This document shows, one piece after another, positions 33,285-40,882 of a stretch of 42,360 bases of DNA (its first letter is position 1; every line of letters begins with the position of its first letter). The notes under the pieces are model-generated. The model ran no database searches and was not told where the DNA came from. It worked only from the letters and a program-made list of their open reading frames with translations. The DNA is taken from NCBI GenBank assembly GCA_016710095.1, contig JADJLL010000028.1, positions 1 through 42,360 on the forward strand, read 5' to 3'. The translations under genes and the position numbers were made by a program. This DNA comes from Candidatus Eiseniibacteriota bacterium (GTDB lineage: Bacteria > Eisenbacteria > RBG-16-71-46).

Positions 33285-36200
33285 TCAGTCCCCCAGCGGT
33301 ACGAACCCCGACCACGCCGCCGGCGGCGTCGGCTGCTTCGCGGCCCGCAGCGCCGCGAGCCGCTGCAGCTGCGCGGCGCGCACGCTCGCGGCGACGCCGA
33401 GCCCCTGCTCGAGCCGCGCGCCGTAGTACGCGCTCATCCACTCGTGCGTGGCGCGATCGTTGACGGGCCACAGGCTCATCACGAGCGCGCGAGCGCCCGC
33501 CAGCCGGAACGCGCGCTGCAGGCCGAGCACGCCTTCGCCCGCGGCGATGTCGCCGAGGCCGGTGTCGCATGCGGACAGCACGACCTCGCGCACGCCGGTC
33601 AGGTCCATCGCCGAGATCTCCTCGGCGGTGAGGATGCCGTCGTCGCCGCCGGTCGCCGCGGCGCGACGATTCGCGCCCGCGAGCGCGAGCCCGGAGAGGC
33701 GCAGCGTCTGCCGTCCACTCGGCGCGCCCGCGCTGCCGGACGTGAATGCGGGCGCGGTGCCGCCGATACCGCGCGTCTCGCCCGCCGGCGCCGCGCACTC
33801 GCCGCCGACGAAGAAGCCGTGCGTCGCGATGTGCAGCGTCGTCGCGCGCGGAGCGGCGCGGCGCAGTTCGATCTCGTTCGCGTCGGCGCCCGTGAGCGTC
33901 ACCACGTCGCGGCCGGCGGAGCGCCAGCGGCCCGCGAGCTCGCCGACTTCGGCCGACGTCGAGGGCAGCGCGCCGAAGCGCACGTCACGGAACCGCTCGC
34001 ACGCCACGGGCACGCTGCGCAGGTTGGCGGCGATCACGTCGCCGGCCGGGTGCGCGGCGGTCGCGCCGTCGAAGTCGGCGCCACCGATCGCCACGAGCGT
34101 GCCGGCGGACGACTCGGCCTCGTGCGCCGTCGCGAGATCGCGCTCGGCGCCGAGCCGCAGCAGGAGCGGCGCGCGTTCGGCGAGATAGCCGCCACGCGAT
34201 TCGGGCAGCGCGGCGAAGTCCACGAGGTGCAGCGCGCCGTCGGGCACGATCACGAGCCGCGACGACTGTGCGACGCGCGAGGCGATCGGGTCCCACACAC
34301 GCGCGCGCAGCACGGCACCGCTCGCGCGTGAGCGACGTTCGGCGCCGGGACCGGTGCGGCCGACGTCTTCGCGCCAGCGCGCGGCGAGCGCGTCGAGTTC
34401 GGAAGCGCGGCCGAGCGCGATCACCTCGGGCGCGGCGCCGCGACGTGCGACGAACGCGAGCATGCGGCGCTCGGTGCGCGCGCCGCCCGCGGGCGCGGCG
34501 TACTCGAGGAACGACACGAGCACGTCGCCCTCGCCCAGCGCGTCGAGCGGGCGCGCGGCGACGGCCACGTCCTGCGGCAGGCCGAGATCGGCCAGCTGGC
34601 GCTCGAAGCGCTCCGCGCGCTCACGTGCGACGCGCTGCAGCGAGTCGAGCGCGTGATTGCTCTCGGCGCGCACGAGCCAGCGCGCGAGCACGCCACGCGC
34701 TTCGGTGAGCGAGTCGAGCAGCGCCTGCGCGCGCGGATCGTTGCCGCGATGCGCCGCCTTCAGCCGGCCGCCGACTTCGTCGAGCACGAGCGAGCGCGCC
34801 TCGATCACCTGGTCGAACGCGACGCGGCGCTGCGCGTCGTCGAGCTTGCCCGATGCGGCGAGCGTGAGCAGCGGATCGAGCCCGAGCCCCAGGCCGCGCG
34901 CGTACACGAGCGCCTGCCGGTCGGGGAAGCCGCGCGCCGCCGTGCGCAGCAGCGTCGCCTGCATCTCGGCCAGTTCGCGCGATGCGTCGAATGCGCGCGG
35001 GTCGCCCAGCTGCACGAGCGCACGCGCGCGTTCGGCGAGGAGCTTCGCGTGCAGCGGTCCGCCGGGACCGAGTTCCGTGATCGCCCGCGCGATCGCGGGC
35101 TCCAGCTTGGCCGCCGCTTCCGCGGGGCGGCCGGCGTCGGTCAGGCACTGTGCCCACAGCAGCGCGCCCTCGTAGAAGCCCGGCGCGCGAGCGCCTTCGC
35201 GCTCGGCGATCCGCGACGCCAGCTCGATGCCGTGCATCGCGCCCGCGCTGTCTCCCGCGACGCGCAGCGCGGTGGCGCGCTCGAACAGGATGGGAAGCGC
35301 CGAGAGGCTGTCCTGCCGCATCGCCTGGAACGCCGCCGCGCTGTCGAAGCACGCGACCGCCTCGCGCCCGCGGCCGATGCCGCTGAGCGCGCGTCCGCGC
35401 TGGTGCAGGTACTCGTAGTGCGAAGGATCGTCGATGCGGAACGCGCGCAGGCTCAGGTGCCGCGCGCGCTCCTGCACGGCGAAGGCTTCCTCGTGGTCGC
35501 CGAGATCGTTCAGGCACTCGGAGAGCGCGTCCACGCTGTTCGCGACGCGCAGCGTGTCGATGCGTGGGCGCGCCATCTCCCACTCGATGCCACGCTCGAA
35601 GAGGCCGCGCGCGCGCACGAGATCGCCGACGCGCATCGAGAGGATCGCGATGTTGTAGCGCGTCAGCTGCGTGTCCGGATGATCGGGACCGAGAGCGAGC
35701 TCGATCAGGTGCAGCACGCGCTCCATGATCTCGAGCGCGCCGACTTCGTCGCCGACCATGTTGAGCTGTCCGGCGAGAGCGCTGTAGGTCGCCATGAGCC
35801 GGATGTCCTCGGTGCCGAAGCGCGACTCCATGATCCGCACGGCCCGCCGTCCCGCTTCGACCGCGTCGGTGCGCGCCGCGTTCGTCGCGATGAGCGCGAC
35901 CTGGCGCAGCGACGCCGCGATCTCGAGATCGTTCTCCGGCAACGCGCGTTCGTACATCGCGAGCGCTCGTCGTGCGTCGTGTCGCGCGGGCTCGAACTCG
36001 CGCCGCCGGCGGTGCACTTCGGACGACGCGCGGATCGCGCGCGCGAGCGTGAGCGAGTCCGGCCCCGGGTGCTTCGTGAAGATGGCGATCGTGCGCTGGA
36101 GCTGTTCGAGCAGCAGCCCTTCGCGGCCGCGGCCGGCGAGCGCACCGATCTCGACGGCGTCGAGCAGCGCGACACCGACCTTGAACGAGTCCGGCTCCTG

Positions 36201-36404
36201 GCGCGCGACGAGCGCGGAGTACGCCGCCGTCGCCATGCTGTCCATGCGCGGGAACGCACGCAGCCTGGCGAGCTCGGGCCAGGGTTCGCGGTAACCGATC
36301 GTGCGCCACGAGAGCGTGTCCACGGGAGCCGAGGATCGGCCGCGCGCGGCGGCCGCGGGGCTCGCGAGAAGGACGAGCAGGCAGAGAGTCAGGAAGGCGC
36401 GCAT
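33285..36404 (-). CDS. Exported TPR-CHAT (caspase-like) protease-like protein
   Basis: A 1039-residue protein. A signal peptide (RAFLTLCLLVLLASPAAAAR) predicts export. Residues ~80-500 are TPR-like helical repeats (ALAMYERALPENDLEIAASL; PDHPDTQLTRYNIAILSMRV; RRAVRIMESRFGTEDI). The last ~330 residues are a CHAT domain: LHIATHGFFVGGE with the catalytic His at ~862, and REVVLSACDTGLGDIAAGEG with the Cys at ~946, then LQRAFRLAGARALVMSLWPV. Both dyad residues are present, so it is predicted active. Known CHAT proteins are usually cytosolic proteases or separase-like; export is unusual. No RBS is evident; a large hairpin sits directly upstream. Confidence 0.87.
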   Translation of the reverse strand: MRAFLTLCLLVLLASPAAAARGRSSAPVDTLSWRTIGYREPWPELARLRAFPRMDSMATAAYSALVARQEPDSFKVGVALLDAVEIGALAGRGREGLLLEQLQRTIAIFTKHPGPDSLTLARAIRASSEVHRRRREFEPARHDARRALAMYERALPENDLEIAASLRQVALIATNAARTDAVEAGRRAVRIMESRFGTEDIRLMATYSALAGQLNMVGDEVGALEIMERVLHLIELALGPDHPDTQLTRYNIAILSMRVGDLVRARGLFERGIEWEMARPRIDTLRVANSVDALSECLNDLGDHEEAFAVQERARHLSLRAFRIDDPSHYEYLHQRGRALSGIGRGREAVACFDSAAAFQAMRQDSLSALPILFERATALRVAGDSAGAMHGIELASRIAEREGARAPGFYEGALLWAQCLTDAGRPAEAAAKLEPAIARAITELGPGGPLHAKLLAERARALVQLGDPRAFDASRELAEMQATLLRTAARGFPDRQALVYARGLGLGLDPLLTLAASGKLDDAQRRVAFDQVIEARSLVLDEVGGRLKAAHRGNDPRAQALLDSLTEARGVLARWLVRAESNHALDSLQRVARERAERFERQLADLGLPQDVAVAARPLDALGEGDVLVSFLEYAAPAGGARTERRMLAFVARRGAAPEVIALGRASELDALAARWREDVGRTGPGAERRSRASGAVLRARVWDPIASRVAQSSRLVIVPDGALHLVDFAALPESRGGYLAERAPLLLRLGAERDLATAHEAESSAGTLVAIGGADFDGATAAHPAGDVIAANLRSVPVACERFRDVRFGALPSTSAEVGELAGRWRSAGRDVVTLTGADANEIELRRAAPRATTLHIATHGFFVGGECAAPAGETRGIGGTAPAFTSGSAGAPSGRQTLRLSGLALAGANRRAAATGGDDGILTAEEISAMDLTGVREVVLSACDTGLGDIAAGEGVLGLQRAFRLAGARALVMSLWPVNDRATHEWMSAYYGARLEQGLGVAASVRAAQLQRLAALRAAKQPTPPAAWSGFVPLGD

Positions 36405-36415
36405 GTCGGCACAGT

Positions 36416-36462
36416 ATCGGCCGCCGCGTCCGGCGAGAAAGCCGGATTTTGCGGCGGCCGAT
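36416..36462 (-). promoter_or_regulatory. Bipartite stem-loop directly upstream of the CHAT gene start
   Basis: ATCGGCCGCCGC (36416-36427) pairs perfectly with GCGGCGGCCGAT (36451-36462). Inside it TCCGGC / GCCGGA (36429-36434 / 36441-36446) pairs around a 6-base loop. The outer stem ends 11 bases before the CHAT ATG on the minus strand. It may terminate the upstream propeller transcript, or control translation of the CHAT gene, which lacks a clear Shine-Dalgarno sequence. Confidence 0.6.
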
Positions 36463-36496
36463 CGGGAAGGGATTCGCGGTTCGCGCGCGCGGAACG

Positions 36497-38902
36497 TCAC
36501 TCCGTGGTCACCACCCGGCGCGTGAGCGTCCGCCCGCCCGCGGTCAGCCGGGCGAGATAGAGCCCCGGCGCGACGCGGCCGCCGTCGACGTCCCGGCCAT
36601 CCCAGCGCAGGGTGTGCTCCCCCGCCTCGTGCGGGCCATCGGCCAGCACGGCCACGCGACGTCCCGCCGCGTCGAACAGCTCGAGCGTCGCCTCGCCGCG
36701 TGCGGGCAGGGCGAACCGGAACGACGCACCGCCCCGTGCGGGCTGCGGCCACGGCGCGGAGAAGCCCAGCGCGAGCGCCGCGCCGTCCACGCCGAGCGTG
36801 CCCGTGGGCTGCGTGAGCGCGACCGGCGACTCGTTGCCGTGCGCATCCACCGCGGTGAGCTTGTAGAAGTAGGGCGCGCCCGCGGCGTCGGCGTAGCCCG
36901 TGTCCGGCTGCGCGCTCACGAGATTCGCGGGCGAGGTCGCGAACGAGGCGCTCGTGCCGCGGTAGAGCCGGTAGCCCGCGAGATCGCTCTCGTGGTTCGG
37001 CTGCCAGTGGAGCAGCGCCGTGCCCGCGGCGTACTGCGCCGTGAACGGCGCCGGGGCCGCGGGCGCGAGGTTGTCGACCGAGTAGCCGCTGTCGGGCGCC
37101 GACGACCAGCGCCGGCTCGAGACGCCCGTGCCCTGCCGGGCCTCGACCATGAACGCCGTCCGCGGTGCGTAGCCGGGAGTGGAGTCCTGCGCCGTCGCGA
37201 CCACGAGGCTGTACGAGGGAAACGTGGCCGCCGACTGCGTCGTGACGAGTTCCCACGCGTAGTCCGCCGCGGCGTTCGGCGAGACGAGCAGCATGCCGGT
37301 CTCGGCGGCGACGTCGGAGTCGGTCGTCGTGCCGCGACGCGAGGCGAGTCCCGCGGCCAGCGCCGCCTGCGGCACCGAGCGCCAGATGCGGTAGTCGAAG
37401 ATGGCGAACGCCGGATCTTCGTCGAGGTAGCTCGCGGTCCACGAGAGCTTCACCTGTCCGCCCTGGTCCGCGGGCACGTCCTTGACCGACGTGATGTGCG
37501 GCGCCGCGTCACCGAGCTGGCCGTGGTGGTCCACACGCTGGGCGTAGAGATTCGAGCTGCCCGGGCTGTCGTCCTGCCAGATCGCGACCAGGCCGCCCTG
37601 CGCGTCCGGAAGCGCGAGCACTCCGAGCTGGTCACCGCCCGCACCGGCGAACAGCACGCCGTTCGAGGTCCACTGCGTGGGGCCGGTGGCCGACAGTCGC
37701 TGCGCGTAGAGGTCGTACGTGCCACCGCGGCTGTCCGCCCAGGCGATCACCGCGCCGGCCCCACCGTCGGATGCGATGGCGGAAGTCCACTGCTCACCGT
37801 CCGCGGTGCACACGCTCGCCCCGGTGGTGCCCCAGAGCCGCGTGCCTCCCGCCGAAATGCGCTGGGCATAGATGTCGTGTTGCGTCGCCGCGCGCTCTTC
37901 GCCCCACGAGACGATCAGCCCTCCCGAACCGTCGCCGCAGAGGGCGGGATTCTGCTGGTCGAATGTCGTCGTCGCGAGATCGAGCCCGCCGGATGCCCAC
38001 TGCACCTGCGCGGTGGACGAGAGCCGCTGCGCGCGCAGCTGGAACTTGCCGCTGTTCGAGTCGTACCAGAGGAACAACGCCCCACCGCTGCCGTCGGGCT
38101 CCAGCCCCATGAGTCCCTGCGTTCCGGCCGAGGAACTCACCGCGATGCCGCCCGACGAAAACGAGGCGGCGCCCGAGGCCGTCAGGCGCTGGAAGTAGAC
38201 GTCGTCCGGGATTGCTCCGCCGCGCTCGTCCGTCCACGCGATGAAGGCGCCGCTGACGCTCCACGCGGCCTTCACCCCGTGCTGGCTCCCGGTGGCGGTG
38301 CACACGGCGACGCCGTTCGCGGTCCAGAGCGGGGTGCCCGAGGAGTTGAGCCGCTGCGCGTAGACGTCTGCGTCCACGCCGCGGAAGTCCTGCCACGCCA
38401 CGATCGCACCGCCCGCGCCGTCGCTCGTGACCGACGGCAGGTACTGCGACGCCGCCTGCGAGCACACCACGACACCGTTGGCCGCCCAGAGCGCGTTGCC
38501 GTTGGCGTCGAGGCGCTGCGCGTACAGGTCGGCCGCGCCGCTGCGGTAGTCCTCCCACACCACGATCACGCCGCCCGCGCCGTCGCTCACGCACGAGGCG
38601 TAGCGCTGGGTCAGGGTCGCGGTGACGACGGGCACGCCGTTGGCCGTCCAGAGCGCCGAACCGTTCGCGTCCACGCGGCGCGCGTAGAGGTCCCACGCTC
38701 CCGAGCGGTTGTCTTCCCACACGACGATGGCGCCGCCCGAGCCGTCGCTCACGGCCACCTGCGCCCACTGATCGGCGTTGGCCGTGCAGAGGGGTGTGCC
38801 GCCGGAATACGGGTCGCGCGACCAGGCGGCGAACGCAGGCGTGGCCGCGGCCAGCAGAGCGGAGGACAGGAGCAGGGCGAGGAGTCGGGCGCGAATGGAC
38901 AT
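36497..38902 (-). CDS. Secreted protein with about eight ~54-residue repeats, FnIII-like region and sorting domain
   Basis: An 801-residue protein. A signal peptide (SIRARLLALLLSSALLAAAT) is followed by eight repeats centred on VSDGAGGVIVVWEDYRSG / DLYAQRLDANGNALWAANGV. The DG motif recurs at residues ~53, 108, 161, (215), 270, 324, 379 and 433, i.e. every 53-55. A middle region (~470-700) has FnIII-like strands (APAPFTAQYAAGTALLHWQP; AGYRLYRGT). The C-terminus is a FlgD-type sorting domain (ATLELFDAAGRRVAVLADGP; GLYLARLTAGG). The ATG at 38902 fits the signal peptide and has GGAGA upstream. An alternative ATG at 38932 follows a perfect AAGGAGGTG (38943-38951). Probably an extracellular 8-bladed propeller; ligand unknown. 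Confidence 0.83.
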   Translation of the reverse strand: MSIRARLLALLLSSALLAAATPAFAAWSRDPYSGGTPLCTANADQWAQVAVSDGSGGAIVVWEDNRSGAWDLYARRVDANGSALWTANGVPVVTATLTQRYASCVSDGAGGVIVVWEDYRSGAADLYAQRLDANGNALWAANGVVVCSQAASQYLPSVTSDGAGGAIVAWQDFRGVDADVYAQRLNSSGTPLWTANGVAVCTATGSQHGVKAAWSVSGAFIAWTDERGGAIPDDVYFQRLTASGAASFSSGGIAVSSSAGTQGLMGLEPDGSGGALFLWYDSNSGKFQLRAQRLSSTAQVQWASGGLDLATTTFDQQNPALCGDGSGGLIVSWGEERAATQHDIYAQRISAGGTRLWGTTGASVCTADGEQWTSAIASDGGAGAVIAWADSRGGTYDLYAQRLSATGPTQWTSNGVLFAGAGGDQLGVLALPDAQGGLVAIWQDDSPGSSNLYAQRVDHHGQLGDAAPHITSVKDVPADQGGQVKLSWTASYLDEDPAFAIFDYRIWRSVPQAALAAGLASRRGTTTDSDVAAETGMLLVSPNAAADYAWELVTTQSAATFPSYSLVVATAQDSTPGYAPRTAFMVEARQGTGVSSRRWSSAPDSGYSVDNLAPAAPAPFTAQYAAGTALLHWQPNHESDLAGYRLYRGTSASFATSPANLVSAQPDTGYADAAGAPYFYKLTAVDAHGNESPVALTQPTGTLGVDGAALALGFSAPWPQPARGGASFRFALPARGEATLELFDAAGRRVAVLADGPHEAGEHTLRWDGRDVDGGRVAPGLYLARLTAGGRTLTRRVVTTE

Positions 38903-39180
38903 GACGGTCTCCGGCGGAGTGCGGCGGATCATGGCGAGCTTCCACCTCCTTCAACGCCGGCCGGCCGCACTTCCGCACGCGGATTGCATTCCGCCGTTCG
39001 GATTCGGCCCCGTGCGGCGTTTCACCATGGCGGCGGACGACTTCGGGGGAAGTTGCACGCCGGCAGGCCTGCGGGGTCCGGAGGCCGGCCGGATCCCGCC
39101 TTTTCATTTTCCGGGGGCAGATGCGTGCGCTTTACCATTTGGGCGACGTTCTCGGATCGGACCCTTACGGAGACTTCGCC
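38903..39180. other. Divergent intergenic region between the two repeat-protein genes
   Basis: 278 bases shared by two divergent, paralogous secreted-protein genes. It holds the strong ribosome-binding sequence at 38943-38951 (minus strand) and the terminator-like hairpin at 39071-39110 (plus strand). Several short inverted repeats (for example GCGGA / TCCGC near 38985-38997) could form local structure. No promoter is convincing. Confidence 0.4.
39071..39110 (+). terminator. Terminator-like hairpin with T-rich tail in the leader of the 39181 gene
   Basis: GCGGGGTCCGG pairs with CCGGATCCCGC (11 bp, one G-T) around a 7-base loop and is followed by CTTTTCATTTT. It lies 71 bases before the ATG on the coding strand, with no plus-strand protein gene upstream. 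It is either an attenuator of this gene or the end of a short plus-strand RNA. Confidence 0.55.
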
Positions 39181-40833
39181 ATGAACGCCATGAAGCGCTC
39201 GTTGCTCGCCCTCTCGGCCACGCTGGCCCTGCTCGCTCCCGCCGCGGCGCACGCCCAGTGGGTGACCGCCCGGAGCACGAACAACATCGTCTGCAACGCC
39301 GCGTGGAACCAGAACCACCTGGTCACGGTGTCGGACGGCGCCGGCGGCTTCGTCAGCGTCTGGCAGGACCAGCGCAACGGGCGCGACGACATCTACGCGC
39401 AGTCCGTCGACGCGAATGGCTTCGCGCGCTGGACCACGAACGGTGTCGTGGTGGACGCGACCGTGGGAACGCTGTTCGACATGAAGGCCTGTCCGGACGA
39501 CTCCGGCGGCGTGATCGTCTCGTGGGGCCGCGTGGGCGTGATCGGGTCCGACCGCATCTACGCGCAGCGCATCGACGCGAACGGCCAGCGGCGCTGGGGC
39601 GCGGGCGGCATGCGGGTGAGTACCGCCGAAAAGATGCAGACCCTTCCGCGCATCTCGAGGGACGAGCAGGGCGGCGCGATCGTGGTCTGGGCCAACTGGC
39701 TGGCCTCGAACGCCGCGAACGTGTTCGGCCAGCGACTCGATCGCGACGGCAACCGCCTGTGGAGCGCGAGCGGTGATTCGCTCGTGGCGCGCGGCGAAGT
39801 GCGCAGCCTCACGGTCACGCGGCGCCCCGGTGGCGGCGTGTTCATCGGCTACTGGTACACGTTCGGCCCGCTCGGCATGGTGGCCGTGGACAACGCGCGC
39901 ACGCGGGTGATGTCGGACACGATCACGACCGCGACCGCCGTGTTTTCCCCTCCCGGGCTCCTCAGCGCGACCGCCGGGAACGGCGCGTATCTCATGATGG
40001 CCGGCGGGACCAACATGAACATCCGCTGGTTCGGCGCCAACGGTGACCGCTGGCCGGCCTCGCGTCGCGTCGTCGGTCCGGTGTGGGCGGCGGAGCAGAT
40101 CAAGCTCGTGGGCGGCGGCCCCGACGGCAGCGCGCTGCTCGCGTGGCGTGACGGCCGCCCGAATGGCGGCATCTACGCGCAGAAGATTCGCCAGGACGGC
40201 ACGGACATGTGGGGCGCCAACGGCCGGTTCATCACCGCGAACATGACGGAGAACGGCGGCGGGCATGCGATCCAGGAGGACGGCATCAACGGCGCCTGGA
40301 TCGTCTGGAGCCAGAACGTCGACCGCGTCGCGCAGCACGTGAGTTCCTCCGGCGACTTCTGGCTGCCGTTGGCCGGCTCGGTCTTCTCGGACGCGAACAG
40401 CAGCAACTTCCGGTACAACGAGGCGGACATCATGCCCGGAGTGCAGAGCACGGCGATCGTCGTGTGGGCGACGACCCAGGACCCCGGCACCTACAACGAC
40501 ATCCATGCGAAGCGCATGTACGGCGACGGATCGCTGACGACCGCCGGCGTGGAAGACGGCTTCGCCCCGGGCTCGGGAGTGGCGCTTGCTGCCGGACCCT
40601 CGCCGGCGCGTGCGAACGTCTCGCTGCGTTTCGCGCTCACGCGCGCCGGGCGCGCGACGCTGGAGCTGTTCGGCCTGCAGGGCGAGCGCGTGGCGACGAT
40701 CGCCGACGAAGCGTTCTCGGCGGGCGCGCACACCCGGTCGTTCGACACGTCGGCGCTCGCGCCGGGCGTGTACCTCGCACGGCTGACGACGAGCGAAGGC
40801 GTGGCGAACGCGAAGGTCGTGCGGGTGAGGTAA
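39181..40833 (+). CDS. Secreted repeat protein with sorting domain, paralog of the 36497 gene
   Basis: A 550-residue protein. A signal peptide (MKRSLLALSATLALLAPAAA, cleaved near AHAQW) is followed by about eight repeats of ~54 residues. The clear ones are VSDGAGGFVSVWQDQRNGRD, CPDDSGGVIVSWGRVGVIGS, SRDEQGGAIVVWANWLASNA and GPDGSALLAWRDGRPNGG; the central ones are divergent. The C-terminus is the sorting domain (ATLELFGLQGERVATIADEA, GVYLARLTTSEG, KVVRVR). The ATG at 39181 has GGAGA 7 bases upstream. It is divergent from its paralog at 36497 and shorter because it lacks the FnIII-like middle. A probable propeller displayed at the cell surface; ligand unknown. Confidence 0.83.
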   Translation: MNAMKRSLLALSATLALLAPAAAHAQWVTARSTNNIVCNAAWNQNHLVTVSDGAGGFVSVWQDQRNGRDDIYAQSVDANGFARWTTNGVVVDATVGTLFDMKACPDDSGGVIVSWGRVGVIGSDRIYAQRIDANGQRRWGAGGMRVSTAEKMQTLPRISRDEQGGAIVVWANWLASNAANVFGQRLDRDGNRLWSASGDSLVARGEVRSLTVTRRPGGGVFIGYWYTFGPLGMVAVDNARTRVMSDTITTATAVFSPPGLLSATAGNGAYLMMAGGTNMNIRWFGANGDRWPASRRVVGPVWAAEQIKLVGGGPDGSALLAWRDGRPNGGIYAQKIRQDGTDMWGANGRFITANMTENGGGHAIQEDGINGAWIVWSQNVDRVAQHVSSSGDFWLPLAGSVFSDANSSNFRYNEADIMPGVQSTAIVVWATTQDPGTYNDIHAKRMYGDGSLTTAGVEDGFAPGSGVALAAGPSPARANVSLRFALTRAGRATLELFGLQGERVATIADEAFSAGAHTRSFDTSALAPGVYLARLTTSEGVANAKVVRVR

Positions 40834-40850
40834 TCGTGTCCTGAGGCCTG

Positions 40851-40882
40851 CGGCGAGCGCGGTCACGCGGCCGCGCTCGCCG
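40851..40882. terminator. Hairpin across the end of the HNH gene
   Basis: A 12-bp perfect inverted repeat (CGGCGAGCGCGG / CCGCGCTCGCCG) has the HNH stop codon (40863-40865) in its 8-base loop. It lies between convergent genes and probably serves both as terminator. Confidence 0.6.

Noticed and set aside
38943..39070. A c-di-GMP-type riboswitch in the leader of the secreted repeat genes
   Set aside because: Several short stems can be drawn, but the conserved GEMM core sequences are absent.
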